Positions 1 through 12,295 of a DNA stretch of 64,000 nt are shown here, in pieces. The translations under genes and the position numbers were made by a program. The notes under the pieces were generated by a model, which had not been told where the DNA came from, did no database searches, and saw only the letters and a program-made list of their open reading frames with translations. Source of the stretch: Monoplex corrugatus (Eukaryota; Mollusca; Gastropoda; Littorinimorpha; Ranellidae); the NCBI GenBank assembly GCA_030674185.1, contig JAPXFY010000016.1, forward strand, positions 39,223,466 to 39,287,465. The letters are read 5' to 3'. Position 1 is the stretch's first letter, and each line of letters begins with the position of its first letter.

Positions 1-11
1 TTTTTAAAATT

Positions 12-95
12 TTCCCACGCCGGGGATCGAACCTGGGCGATTCTGCGCTTCAGAACTGCGGTACGCGGTTTTACCAATGTGCTACCGGGGCACAC
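12..95 (-). repeat. tRNA-like sequence, probable SINE head
   Basis: Read on the minus strand, the block starts GCCCCGGTAGCACATTGG, which resembles a pol III A box, and contains GGTTCGATCCC, a near-perfect B box, about 50 bases later. The T-arm stem does not pair well, so I do not call a working tRNA. It is followed by an A/T-rich tail and lies just beyond the 3' end of the LINE relic that runs leftwards to about 112. It is either a tRNA-derived SINE head or a tRNA-like target joined to the LINE. Confidence 0.45.
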
Positions 96-111
96 ATCAT
101 CTGTAGGGAAT

Positions 112-1751
112 TTAATCCTTATGAAGTTCACTTTTTCCGTTCCTCCTTGCCCAGATCCAGCTTGAGCTCCTTTCTGCTGCCTCTGCCATCGCTTTAAGGG
201 CTCTAGTCCTCTTCTTCCCAGAAATGGCGAGTTGTTTCATGAGATCATAAGCGGAGGTGCCCACAAACCCTCTTGCCCCGACCTCTATGGCGAAGATTTT
301 GACCCGCAGACCTGCTTTCTTCAGGGTGCTGGCAAGACCGGCGTATTTTTCGGTCTTGTAGATATGTGCTTCTTCCATTCTGCTTTCGTATGGCACAGTG
401 AGTTCTATCAGAATCACTTGTTTCGAGGAGTCAGAGTGGAGAGCGATGTCTGGTCTCATGCCTGTCTTGCTGATGACATCTGGGTAATTTCTCCACTCTG
501 GGAGGTCTGCTGTACACTCCCAGTCGACTGCTCCATCCAGAAGACCCTTTGGCAATGTGCTGGTTGTCATAGCACTTTCGGGCCAGACCTGTTTTCCCTC
601 CTGCTTTGTAGAACGTTGTCATAGCAATTGGTGCGTTTGGGGTCATGGTTTTTTTCGCTAACCACATCTGTGATCACTTTCAGAACTTGGTTGTGCCTCC
701 ATGTATACCTTCCTTGGGCTAGCGCTACTTTGCAAGAGCTTAGGACATGTTCCACTGTTTGTTTCTTCTGACAGAGCGGACATGCTGGGTCGTCTGCTTT
801 CCCCCATTTCACTAAGTTTGCATTCGAGGGGAGCAGGTCATATACAGATCTGAGGAGGAAGCTTATCCTTAGAGGAGCCATGTGCCACATATCGTTCCAG
901 CTGAGACTTCTTTGGAGTGCACTGTCCCATGTTGTCCATTGCCCCTGTTGACCTTGCTGGACTGCCTTCTGCACTCTTTTGACATCTTCTTCTTCCTTCA
1001 ACTCCTGTATGATCATGTCTCTTTTTTCCTTCCCTTTGGCTTTGGACCACCACTGCATTTTTGTTGCTCCCAGTCCCTGTCTGTTGGTTTGCGTGTGTCC
1101 AATTATTTCTTTGATGCTGAGGTTTCTCTTGGCATTGTTTACAGCCTCTTGGACTTTCCACTTTCTGCCAGTTCTCAGCTTTGGATGAACTGATCTCACG
1201 ATATTGTCTTCCGATTCCTCCAGCATGCTCAACAGTCTTGCTTTTCCAACTTTGTATTCCTCCACTATGGATTTGAGAGGTAGCTTCAGCATTGCTTGAC
1301 GACAGTAGAATGCAACATCAGTGAGACCAGGTGGGACACCGAGCCATTTTCTTGTGTATTTGTTGATTTTGGCTTCCATTGCTTCGACTGTGCTGGTGCA
1401 AATGTCATAGATTAGCAGTGGCCACAGCAGCTTTGGTATCAGCATGAACTGTAGACACCAGACTTTGTATTTGCCTGGCAGTCCGCAGTTATCTATTTTC
1501 TTCAGGCCTTCTTCTGCTGTTTGCTTGGTTTCACATCCCCTTTGTGTGTCTTTCAGGGAGTCATCATACCATCTTCCGAGACTTTTTACTGGCTCTTCTG
1601 TGACAGTGGGGATGGCTTGGTTGGCTACCATGAATTTGACTGAATCTGCCACTTTTCCTTTTCGCAGTGAGAGACTTCGGGATTTCTTAGGTTTGAACCT
1701 CATTCTTGAAGAGGCCACCAGCTCATCCAGCTGCTTTAAGGATAGTAGCAT
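112..1751 (-). pseudogene. LINE relic with RT C-terminal arm, zinc motif and restriction-like endonuclease (R2/Hero-like)
   Basis: Two overlapping minus-strand frames make one broken protein. The first (1751-567, 394 codons) is the part downstream of the RT palm. It carries the arm motif LGVPPGLTDVAFY and, near residue 325, CPLCQKKQTVEHVLSSC, a CCHC-type zinc motif. The second (570-112) carries RPDIALHSD followed by ELTVPYE, the pattern of a PD-(D/E)XK restriction-like endonuclease as in the R2, NeSL and Hero groups. About 650-560 the coding signal moves between frames, so at least two frameshifts are present. The palm with its FADD/YADD motif is missing: the element is 5' truncated at about 1739, where a minisatellite starts. 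The exact clade is uncertain. Confidence 0.8.
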
Positions 1752-2490
1752 TAGGTCTTATAGGCCTGTCTTACAGCCAATCCTTGCTATACATTACCCA
1801 AGGAAGGATAGTAGCATTAGGTCTTACTAGGCCCGTCTTACAGCCAATCCTTACTATACATTACCCAAGGAAGGATAGTAGCATTAGGTCTTACTAGGCC
1901 CGTCTTACAGCCAATCCTTACTATACATTACTTAAGAGAGGATTGTAATATTAGGTCTTACTAGACCTGACTTAAAGCTGGTCCTTGCCATACATTACTC
2001 AAGGATAGTAGCATTTGGTCCCATTGGACCTGTCTTACAGCTAATTCTTGCTGTACATTACTCAAAGATAGTAGCATTAGGTCTTACTGGACCTGTTTTA
2101 AAGCTGGTCCTTGCTATACATTACTCAAGTATAATAGCATTAGATCCCACCGAATCCATTTTACATCTGGTCCTTGCTATGCATTACTAGAGGATAGAAG
2201 CAATTAGGTCCCACTGGACCTGTTTTACAGCTAATCCTTACCATACATTACTCAAGGAAGGGTAGCACCAGTAGGTCTTACTGGACCTGTCTTAAAGCTG
2301 GTCCTTGCTATACATTACTCAAGGATAGTAGCATTAAGTCTCATTGGACCTGTCTTACAGCTGGTCCTTGCTAAACATTACTCAAGGATAATAGCATTTT
2401 GTCCCATTGGACCTGTCTTACAGCAGGTCCTTGCTATACATTACTCAAGGATAACAGCAATAGGTCCTACTGGACCTGTCTTACAGCTGG
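1739..2490. repeat. Minisatellite, 62-67 bp unit, about 12 copies
   Basis: Repeated unit containing GGATAGTAGCATTAGGTC, then CTGTCTTACAGC and CTTGCTATACATTACTC. Copies start near 1740, 1806, 1873, 1938, 2003, 2067, 2130, 2192, 2258, 2323, 2386 and 2448. The left copies are 66-67 bp, the right ones about 62 bp and more diverged. The left edge abuts the truncated LINE relic. Confidence 0.9.
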
Positions 2491-2560
2491 TTGGTTCTTT
2501 TGGCAGAGCCCTGGAATCAAGATCTGTTGTTTTCAGTTCAATCTCAGCCCACAACATTAA
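2490..2560 (+). repeat. Short dispersed repeat with pol III B-box-like segment
   Basis: GGTTCTTTTGGCAGAG followed by ATCAAGATCTG and AGTTCAATCTCAGCCC. A related block lies at 54985-55055 (GGTTCTTTTGACAGA, then AGTTCAATCCCAGCCC). The GTTCAATCCC part resembles a tRNA B box, so this may be a SINE fragment. Confidence 0.45.
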
Positions 2561-3190
2561 AAGCGTTGTTATTGTTATTGTTGTTTAAAGCCCAGCCGAC
2601 TGCGGAGAGCCATATCAGGGCTATAACCGTTTCAAAATATACAAACTTGAATAGGAAAAAAAGTTAAACATCACATCAATATATTCGGGCACAAAAGCTA
2701 AGGAGATGCCCCTGGCGTTGATCACTCCGTCCAGTTTATTGCACAGGGGATTTAAAAACCATACCTGAATACAAATTTAAGCATACGAAAGACAAAGACT
2801 CCGTCCAGTTTATTGTATAGGGGATTTAAAAACACTTGAATACAAATTTATGCATACCAAAGACACCACAAAACATACAAAAGCGGGCATAAATTACCTC
2901 AAACTGCTTCCGCATATCTCACCTCTCTAGAACCAAAATTGCATTTAATACATGTAGGCTACTCAATTATCAATCCTGAGAGAAAGTAGGCCTACATAAA
3001 ACTTTATTGAACACATACAGGTGAATGGACCAGCAAGGCAGAAAATGATAGGAAGAAATGACAGAAAGCAAAAGAACAAGGCAGAAACGAAGAGAGAGAC
3101 AGAAAAAGAGGAAATTTCTAGCACAGAATTTCCAGAAGGTGGGGATACCATTTACACTGAAAGAGCCCCCGGCATCCCCACGGGGTAACA
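2560..3190 (+). repeat. Dispersed repeat family A, copy 1
   Basis: One end reads AAAGCCCAGCCGACTGCGGA, then CATATCAGGGCTATAACCG; the middle has GGAGATGCCCCTGGCGTTGA; the other end has TTTCCAGAAGGTGGGGATAC, then GAAAGAGCCCCCGGCATCCC. The same order recurs at 5318-5860, 44590-45115 and 56985-57545 (same strand) and in reverse at 25965-26240 and 63418-64000. Copy 1 has a partial internal duplication of the CTCCGTCCAGTTTATTG segment. I see no coding function; it looks non-autonomous. Confidence 0.8.
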
Positions 3191-3437
3191 TTAAAAACTG
3201 GCTTGTTCATTGCCCATCTTAAAGTTTTCATCATTCTAGTGGTGCCAGCTTATTGTTTCGTAGATCCTGTCTCCTCACTCCCCTCCCCATTTCAAGACCT
3301 TGCCTGTGCTTAGGGTTCCATGCTCATAGCTGCCACATAATTGCCGGCAGATTTGGGTGGAGTGTATGTAGGATTGTCCGACTGCAATGAATCCCTCTTG
3401 AACAAGTTCAAATTCTTGCGCAAATAAGCATACGAAC

Positions 3438-3666
3438 GTATGAGAGAGAGAGAGAGAGAGAGATACAGAGACAGAGAGAGACAGTGAGAGAGACAGAGAC
3501 AGACAGAGACAGAGACAGAGACAGACAAAGAGAGAGAAAGAGAGACAGGGAAGGAGAGACAGACAGAGAGAGACAGACAGCGAGAGAGACAGACCGAGGG
3601 GAGAGAGAGGGGGGAGAGAGACAGACAGACAGACAGAGGGGGGGGGGGAGAGATAGAGAGACAGAC

Positions 3667-3709
<43 letters not shown>

Positions 3710-3735
3710 GAGACAAAGACAGAGAAACAGAAACA
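3438..3735. repeat. (GA)n/(GACA)n microsatellite
   Basis: Almost pure GA and GACA purine tract. Open frames through it, rich in Ser/Leu or Arg/Glu, are artefacts. Confidence 0.95.
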
Positions 3736-3837
3736 GCAGGCCCTAGGCAGACAGACGGACAACAGATGGATAGACTGACAGAGTGATGCATCATCTATGC
3801 ATCATGCCTGTATTAAAGCCACACCCAGCTTGACATT

Positions 3838-4076
3838 TTAACCCTTTGACTCCTTCACCTTATCCACCCGCATCCTGCATTATCAGGCACGATAGCAAAG
3901 CACAAACGTAACCTTTGACTCCCACACTCGGTCCATCAACTTGAAGCTATTGATTGGATGTAGGAGTAGCTGCTGGATTGGGCGAGAGTTTTTGCAGCTG
4001 GTGCATATGGTAAGGGAAACAGAGTCAAGTTTTTTTTCAGCTGGTGTATAAGGGTTAGGAGTGAAAAGGGTTATAA
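3838..4076. repeat. TTAA foldback repeat, degenerate copy
   Basis: Begins TTAACCCTTTGACTCC and ends AAAGGGTTATAA. The inner hairpin is badly eroded compared with other members of the family (for example 27986-28170). Confidence 0.6.
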
Positions 4077-4257
4077 TTTGTTGATACATTTGAACTTTAT
4101 GCTGTGCTGTAGAAATCAAGGCACATAGGATTTACTCACATTTTACTAAGTGCCAATGTACGCATTTTGTTTGAACTGTGTGAAATACGCAGACACGGGA
4201 CACACTATCGCCGTCTCTGGTATCAGTCATTTTCTTTACCCCGTCCCCTTCCCTGAA

Positions 4258-4268
4258 AACAGAGAGAG

Positions 4269-4299
<31 letters not shown>

Positions 4300-4349
4300 G
4301 GTGAGAGAGAGGGAAAGAGAGAGAGAGGGGAGAGAGAGAGAGGGGAGAG

Positions 4350-4382
<33 letters not shown>

Positions 4383-4420
4383 CAGAGACAGAGAGAGAGA
4401 GTGAGAGAGAGACGCACGCA
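4258..4420. repeat. (GA)n microsatellite
   Basis: Imperfect GA tract with GGGA and GACA interruptions. Confidence 0.95.
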
Positions 4421-4789
4421 CGCGCACGCACACAAACACAACAAAGATCAATAAATTGATTGAATTGTATTTTCCAACGGTAAAGACAATGACATAACAC
4501 ACCCGTGTTTGGTCTGTTTTCCCTGTCTACAGTTGCCAAAACCTATGGGATAAAGCTGAAAGAAAAAGTTGTCTGAATTAAGATGAATAAGTCCCTCTTG
4601 AACAAAGTCCAGACTCCACACTGCTAGCTGTATAAAATTCAACGAATATCCCACCCTTGTTTTTCTGTTCTTTTCTTTCTCTTGCTGTTGTTATGTTTTC
4701 GCTTTCGTCCCAAAGAAAAATGACAAATCATAGATGTATGACCTATTGTATCCAAGAAAAAAAAAGTCAAGCAATCTACCTCGTATATC

Positions 4790-4990
4790 TTAACCTTTTG
4801 ACTCCCGCACCCTATCCACCAGCTGCAAAAATTTAGCCCTTTGACTCTCTCACCCTATCCACCAGCTTCCTGCTGGAAGCGAGGAAGCTGGTGGATATGC
4901 TGATGGAATCAAAGGGTTAAGGTTTTGCTTTGCTAGTGTGGTTGACAGTGCAGGATGCTGGTGGACGAGGTGCGAGAGACAAAGCGTTAA
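4790..4990. repeat. TTAA foldback repeat
   Basis: TTAA-bounded. Outer arms carry the motif TTTGACTCCCGCACCCTATCC and its complement. The inner arms pair as CACCAGCTTCCTGCTGGAAG with GAGGAAGCTGGTGG. The right half has the second arm type GCTTTGCTAGTGTGGTTGAC. Confidence 0.8.
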
Positions 4991-5317
4991 GTTAGCACGT
5001 TTAATGGAAGAGATCAAATTGTAAACTTAGACACAGATAGCTAGATGCAGTTGGAGTATACCTGTGGGTGAATCTGTCATGTTTTGTTTTTGTTGTCAGC
5101 AGGGTTTATGCACATACATGTGCACAAGTTGTACATTTTTGGCCCAGACTATGCAGATGTTATGTTGCTACACAGTATGCATACTACGTCATAAGTGGGT
5201 TTCCGCATCATGTTAACAGTCATACATCTTGTATAATTAACATTCTGTGTTCATATAACTGTCTGTTCTGTCTGTTGTGCTGTCACTTCCACAGGGAAGG
5301 TGTCACACGATGATGAC

Positions 5318-5860
5318 TGTTACTGTTATTGTTGCTTAAAAGCCTATCCGACTGAGTAGAGCCAAATCAGGGCTATAACTGTTTCAAAACACACCATACA
5401 TCAACATTGTCACTGTTATCCTATAAACATTTCAAAACATACACAATACTTAAACAGGAAAAGAAAATTAAGTACACATATCAATGCGTTCACGGAAATA
5501 ATCTAAGGAGATGCCCCTGGCGTTGACCACTCCGTCCAATTTATCACACAGGGAATTTAAAAATCATACCTGAATACAAATTTAAACATTGAAAAACGAC
5601 GCTAAGACATACATAAAAACGGCCCAAAATTGCTTGCGCATATCATTCCCTAGAGCCAAAATGCACTTGACACAAGGACCCAATTATCAATCCTAAGAAA
5701 AAGTACGTAAGACTTTACTGAACACATACCGCTGAATGGACCAGCAAGGCAGAAATTGATAGGAAAAATGACAGAACACCAAGGAACAAGACAGAAACAA
5801 ATGGAGTGACAGAAAAGAGTGAATTTCTAGCAAAGAATTTCCAGAAGGTGGGGACACTAT
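5318..5860 (+). repeat. Dispersed repeat family A, copy 2
   Basis: Same order of motifs as the 2560-3190 copy, from AAAGCCTATCCGACTGAGTA through GGAGATGCCCCTGGCGTTGA to TTTCCAGAAGGTGGGGACAC. The right end runs into a G tract. Confidence 0.75.
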
Positions 5861-5862
5861 GG

Positions 5863-6060
5863 CGAGGGGGGGGGGGGGGGAGGGGGAGAAGAAGAAGAAA
5901 AAGAAGAAGAAGAAGAAGAAGAGGAAGGAAGAAGAAGAAAATGATGATGATGGTGACAATTATTATTATCATAATTATTATCATTATTATCATTAGTAGT
6001 TGTAGTAGTAGTAGTAGTAGTAAGAAAAAGAAGAAGAAGAAGAAGAAGAAGAAGAAGACA
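5863..6060. repeat. Compound microsatellite (G)n-(GAA)n-(ATG/ATT)n-(GTA)n-(GAA)n
   Basis: Consecutive simple tracts. The Phe- and Leu-rich or Lys-rich frames across it are not genes. Confidence 0.95.
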
Positions 6061-6539
6061 TACCCAAACTTAGTTTTCATTTTCTGATAGGCGGCAGAGA
6101 GTGAAAGAAGTCTTAGTGTAGGAAACTTTAGCTCACTCCAACACAAGTTGGAAAGATGCAAAGTCAAAACAAAGCATACTTTGACACCTTTTATTTCGTT
6201 CATAAAAATGCAATCACATGACAAGACCATCTTTTGATGCCTTTTATTTAATTAAAATTACAACAACAACGACAACAACAGCAACAACAACCACCAAACC
6301 AACATAATGTATTCATGCTGATGGTTAATCATAAAACATAATCTGTTGCCTGTGCTCAATGAATACGGAGAAAAAGTCCAACAGTTGACACGTCTATTAT
6401 CGATCAATTTATTCTCTCTCTCTCTCACACACACACACACAATCCCAGCCAACACACACCACTTACCATAGCCATCATCTTACAGAGATACAAATCATGC
6501 TGTCTACTCAGACCACAAAACGGTTCTATTTTCAGGTTC

Positions 6540-7251
6540 ACATATTATCACTCTTCTAATTCACACAAACACCACTCCCAAAGCTCACACCAATATTACC
6601 CTCTACATCATCCCCAAAACTCACACCAACATCATCACCAATACTCACACTAACATCATCCATAACATCACTCTCAATACACACACCAACATCGCCTTCA
6701 ATATTCACACCAACATCATCCCCAACAACACCCTCAATACTCACATCCACATCATCCCTAATAATCACACCAATGTGACCTCCCAATATTCACATCAACA
6801 TCACACTAACATCATCCTGACAGTCAAGCCAACATCATCCACAACATCACACACCAATACTCACACCAACGTCACCCCAAACATCACCCCAATACTCACA
6901 CCAATGTTATCCCTCAATACTCACATAAACATCACACCAACATCATCCCGAAACTCAAACACCACTCCAATACTCCCACCTTCACCCCCAAAACATCACC
7001 CCAATGCTCACACCAACATCACCCCAATACTCACACTAACATCACTCCAATGCTTACACCAATGTCACCCCAAGCATCACCCCAATACTCACAAGAACAT
7101 CACCCCAACTCACACAAACATCACCCCAAACATCACATCACCATCACCCCAATACTCACACCAATGTGATCCCAAGCATCACCCCAATACTCACAAGAAC
7201 ATCACCCCAATACGCACACCAAGATCATCCCAATACTCACACCAACATCAC
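6540..7251. repeat. Minisatellite, 34-36 bp unit, left part
   Basis: Units of the type CAATACTCACACCAACATCA with CCCC(AAACATCAC). It is the same array that resumes at 12296, interrupted by the element at 7252-12295. Diverged at its left end and cleaner to the right. Confidence 0.9.
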
Positions 7252-10200
7252 TAGTACGGATGTTAAGACGGCATATATCATTGAATCGTGCACTTCGTAG
7301 TAGAAGCATGCCATTTGGTATGAAGGTACTTGAACCCTTTCTGAATGATTTTAGAGATGGAAACACATTGGGCGTGACCTATGATGGGCGTGGTCACACA
7401 TTTAATTAGGTCAGTGTGTCATCTTCTTCTTTTCATGCTTCTGTACAAAAAGGACGAACTGTGGCATCCAAAACCCACACAGGACTAAAATATTTGACAA
7501 GCTACATGCCGCAAACAGGCATACATTTTGTGTGTAAGCCCTTCTTGGGGACATTAATCAATAATTAGGTCAATCAAAAATGAGGTCAAGTAAATTTCAA
7601 GATTACTGGCATTGAGTTGCTCTCGGTGGTAACATAGAACTGAGATCCAACCATATTGTATAAGATAATAACATTTTCGTTCTGTGTTTTGTTGTTGTTG
7701 TTTTTTCCGTAGAAGACGGATCACTTTTGTTTTTTAATAGAGCGCATGATACAAGAGAAAATTTAAGTAGGTCAAGTGATTTTCATACTTTGGTTGCTTT
7801 ATTCCCACGAGCTTTGTTTTTATTTTTGCCTTATTAAACTGATATTACAAAACAAAGCTGAGACACTCAGGACTTATTTACCTGTGTATTTCTTGGTTAT
7901 CTAGTATATCATACCGACTGATTTGAATTTCAGATAGTTAAGCCATACAAGGATCCTCTTTTCATGAAAACCTGAGCTTCGTAATATAGCAATATATTTA
8001 TGTCGGAAGTATCATATGCATATGGAAACAAAATGACAAAATAGTTTTTTACATCAAAGAAATCAATCAGTCCAGCTATAAAATATACAAATTAATGTCT
8101 TTAAATGACTGGTTTCAAAACTGAAAAAGAAAGAAAATGACTTTCACATGTCTGATTTAGACATCCTGATAGCAGTCTCCAACACAAGCACAGAGGGTGG
8201 TGTTAGGCCTGGGAAAGAGTGAGCAGTCGTTTTTCAACATGGAAAGATTGCTCTTGACACTTGTGGGTAAACGTCGAACTTGGTTTGAAAACAAAGGAAA
8301 TCTGTTTCTTTTTATGGGGTCAGACAGAGACTTGGTTCAAAGCGCTCTTCAACGAATGCTGTGTACTGTTCTTGGTCCTGTGTGAGAGCAGTCCTCACAC
8401 TGTTGACAACTTCGTCGTTCATAACGTTTTTCTATCAATGGCAAAGAGGTACATGCTGTCCTCCATGAAAGGATTTCCCATTTCTTCAAAGCGGGAAACC
8501 AAGACTGACTTGTGTTGCAAATGCAGTCTGGGTGCAGGGGCGTTGTTCATGATGGCGAGTACTCAATTTTGCATCCCCTTCCAACTGGTTCTCAAAGTCT
8601 CCTACAAGTCGTGATATTTCTAGCCCAGCAACGATCCAGCGTCTCAGAGCATTGGGGTTGTTTGTAAGGCCAATAGCACCTCTGTCACCTTTCACAAGAG
8701 CGTTGCATTGTTCATGTGCCTAAATTGCAGAAAAAAATGCGTTTTGTTTTTCTCTTTCAACAAACGCCCCAGAGCAGAAATGATGCAATATAGCCAGGGT
8801 GGATTTCTTCAAGCATTGCCAGGTCTCGGATGTGAACAGTCAACCAGCGAGCATAGTTTAAAGTGGTCCAGGGCAAACATCCAAGGCATCAGTTTTGTCA
8901 AGCACTGAACATACATTCTGAAATCTTCTGTCCGGATTGAGTAGACCTGCTGAAAAACGCACAACTGGAAACCCAGAACTGTAGCCCACTATGCAAAATA
9001 TGGCTGCTCATCTGTCATCTTTTTTCTCCAGTCCTAGAAATCTAAGATAATGCTTTGATCCGACTCCAGGAACTTTGAATAGGCTCGCCATAGCAAAATG
9101 TAGAGTGCAGCAGCCATGATCTGGTGGGCATGCTTTGTTCTGGTTAAATGTGCTGCCCTGACTAACGAATTGGCAACGCCAGAAAATGCAATTCTTGCCA
9201 TGGTAATTGCAGTGTTCCACCCTGAACCATCCAACCAGACTTCAAGCGTTTTGAAAGCAGCCATTTCTATGTGAAGCCCTCCTAACATGATGACAAAATG
9301 TTTTTCGCCAAAAGTATCAGGCCAGCACCATTGGATTCCTTTTGCTATGGCATACAATGGCTGATCCATTCCTAACACAGGTGTTTGTCCAAGATTCTGG
9401 TGCTGTATAGATGTTTTTACCAGGGTCATGGCGTGTCTGATTAATGCAGTAGTATGAGCATTGTCCATGAGGACAGGCAGTAATCTAATGATGGCAGTTG
9501 GAACATCATTTTGTGGTTGTAGAAATGCATGGTATGCAGCCCATGACAAACGGTCACTGTTGTCTACTGGCCGTGTTTCTAACGTCCTGACACATGTTTC
9601 AACCATGCAAACTGTTGGACACAATTTTGAACCTCAGAACTGATGTCTGGCTGCTTACGCCCTGATGGTGCAGGCACCAACTGTTCTTTGTTAGGTTCAG
9701 GCACAGGGAAAACATTGGTGTAATCAGGTGGCAGCAAAGGAATTCTCCGATTTTGGTTGTTTGCATCATCATCAATGAGTAGGCTCCATTGCTCCTCACC
9801 ATCATCCTGTGTCACTCTGTGCTGAATGAGGGAGATGCTGCTTTCATGGAAGGAATCAGATGAAGTTGCTGAGCTGGGGTTGTGGTCTATGTTATCAACC
9901 ATGCCAATTGTGAACAAACTCTTTCTCATGTTTGTTGAGTCAACTACCTTATCGTCCTCAAATCTTCGGCAGACATTGTGCGCTATCTGACATGAAACTG
10001 ACATCACCCTGTCGTACGAAATCCGCAGACCTAGGTCAGAGAATGTACCAATAAGTTCCTTCTTTCATTCTGCATGTAATTTCAGGTCAAGGTTGTTGTT
10101 GTGCCAGTGAAAGCTTGAGTCCTTTGCAGTCTTGCGACAGTTGAAAGCAATCACTTGGGAAAGCGTGAGAACAGCTTGCCTGTCTGACTTTGTACCAAAC

Positions 10201-12295
10201 TCGGGTTGTTCTATAGCTGTTGGACCATCTAGGATGAAGCTCATAAGTGCTTTCAGGAGGCTGGGACGGAATCGTCTTGGCAGCTGTCATTAAACGTTCC
10301 ACTGAATGTTACTTTTTTCTGAAATAAATCTTTCCTTATGATCTGGGCTGCTTTGACCAACTGAAGGGCCTCAGAATCAGAACTGCATACTTTCTTCAAG
10401 GCGTTTCAAAGATCTTTGTCAAACTGACGAATGACATTTCTTCCTGACTTGTACATGTGAGATCTGGGATAGCAGCTTCTATTTTCTGTCGTAGGCGTGT
10501 TGAATGTACCTTCGCGTTTGTTAGACCAAACTGTGAGAGGCGAGAGGTGTATAGACGAGACAGAGAAGTCATGCTGAAAACTGAGGCTGTGTGAGTATCA
10601 TCTCTGAAGTTTTCAATGTAAGCCACAACCTCTTCTGATTCTGGTGTCTGTTCAAGGCAGACATACATTTTACATGATAATGGCAATCCATTGCCACCAT
10701 GTCTTTGACAGCAAGCTTTCCATGTAGCTCTATATTGTTCAGTCGCTGGGCATGAACACAACCTTTGTAACAAAATACAAAGATAAAATCATTGCTCTGT
10801 GAAGTCCTGTGGTGCCAGATGACCCATTGCAGAGCATTGTGGTTCACTTCCTTTCTCGTCTGCGACACAACCACCATCATCTAAGCTTCCGTGTTTTCAC
10901 AGGGCTAGGTTTATCATTCCTTTCTCTTTCTGTCGTGTTTTCACAGGGCTAGGTTTATCATTCCTTTCTCTTTCTGTTCAGAATAGTATTGCTTCTTTTC
11001 GCACGACATGATTTGTGCCAAGAAGCTTCATGTTTTTTCAGTCTCTTCAAACCCAGATCCATCATTCAGCTTAGATAAGGGAACAGAAAGTGGATTCTCG
11101 CCTATTTTCTGAAAAGCTTTCAAATTCTAGGCAATATAAACGTATCCTGCGCCATCCCCTTTGGCTCCTTGGCCCTTAAATGGGCATGTAAGAGACGCTT
11201 TGTTTGCTGGGTTCTGGCACAGTGCACACAGACTCCAATCAATAGTCAATTCATCGTCTCCTTCAGTTGAAAATGGTAGACTGGGGCTGTCGATTCGCTT
11301 GTAATCACAAGACATCACCGTATATTCCGGCTCACTCCATCAGATCGGTAATACATACAAAAAACAAAACTTTACTCTTGATTGATATGGAACACCATAC
11401 ATTTCATAACGGCGTCAACAGAAACACCGGCAAATTTCACTCAAATAAAACATACGCACAGGCCCGACTGATATGGTGCCAATAAATGTTAATATTTTAA
11501 ACACAACTTAATTTGAACATTTAGTGTTATAAATGTTGATAATTATTAATGATTATCAACTGTTTTGATGAACAAGGCTAGTACATATTATTACTATTGT
11601 TATGTGATGCTGACAAAGGCAAGAAATAGCTGCATGAATTTCAGAATTAATGGAATGCATTCTATTTTTAAAATAATACAATATATCATTTAACCAAAAT
11701 ACAGCATGAAATCGGCAGTCTTCGAATCGCATTCACTGAAAGACTGAAAAAAGTCTACGTCAGTTTCCCGGGCCCTTCTTAACGTGTTGCCGTAGGCCTA
11801 TACGGTGATTTCTTTTTCTGCACCCCCTAAAAATTATTCAGTCATCCTTTTATATCAGTAGATCGCCCCATTTCAACTACATGTATTCTAAAAACTCGTA
11901 AAAATATATTTGTCATTTCAGTTTATTTCAAGTTTTGTAAACTTTCGAAAACGGACGGATTGTATATAAAATATCAACCGGAATGAATTAATTCTCATAG
12001 GTCTAACCCGCCAAGTTTACACCGCCGCTGGTGCCAAGCCCGTGATGACAGATCTTGCCCGCCCTGCACACGCGTGCAGGTCTGCTCCCAACATGCAGGT
12101 CTTACTGCCCCTATGGTGTCCTGACCGTGTGAAGAATGCACTGATTGGAAACTTTGATCGATCACTGCACCTTACACAGGGTGCTGTGATCGTGTTTCCA
12201 CCTCCAGATATGTTCTCATGGTCCATACTATTTGTGTGTAAAAGGACATGTCTCTACTAAAAAGTGCACAATCGTATGACTTGACTTCCCCACTA
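7252..12295 (-). mobile_element. Candidate DNA transposon with terminal inverted repeats, carrying an orphan gene
   Basis: The element interrupts a minisatellite. Left flank ACCAACATCAC and right flank CACCCCAATAC rejoin into an ordinary unit if CAC (7249-7251 and 12296-12298) is a 3-base target duplication. The left end reads TAGTACGGATGTTAAG; the complement of the right end reads TAGTGGGGAAGTCAAG. Further in, both carry GTGCACTT, then TAGTAGA and CATG in the same order, so the inverted repeats extend about 50 bp with one internal gap. The decayed gene at 11318-8190 occupies the middle on the minus strand. The superfamily cannot be named from this copy. Apart from the gene, 7252-8190 and 11320-12295 show no coding sequence. 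Confidence 0.65.
8190..11318 (-). pseudogene. Decayed orphan gene of the 7252-12295 element
   Basis: Coding signal passes through several frames on the minus strand. In order: an N-terminal Cys motif (CALCQNPANKASLTCPF, about 11240); LHGKLAVKDMVAMDCHYHVK (10700); VHSTRLRQKIEAAIPDL (10480); FSDLGLRISYDRVMSVSC (10000); DNIDHNPSSATSSDSFH (9880); LGMDQPLYAIAKGIQW (9370); MLGGLHIEMAAFKTLEVWL (9270); and KGDRGAIGLTNNPNALRRW (8660). I recognise this motif set as a repeated uncharacterised family in invertebrate gene sets, but I know no function. Breaks occur between nearly every block, so the copy is dead. A transposase role is inferred only from its place inside an element with inverted ends. Confidence 0.7.

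Noticed and set aside
12..95. A functional tRNA gene
   Set aside because: A and B boxes are good, but the T stem and acceptor stem do not pair properly.
7252..7256. CACTA-type transposon ends (CACTAGTACGG at the left border)
   Set aside because: The right border reads CCCCACTA in the same orientation rather than TAGTG, so CACTA is not inverted; the TAGT...ACTA reading with CAC duplicated explains both borders and the empty site better.
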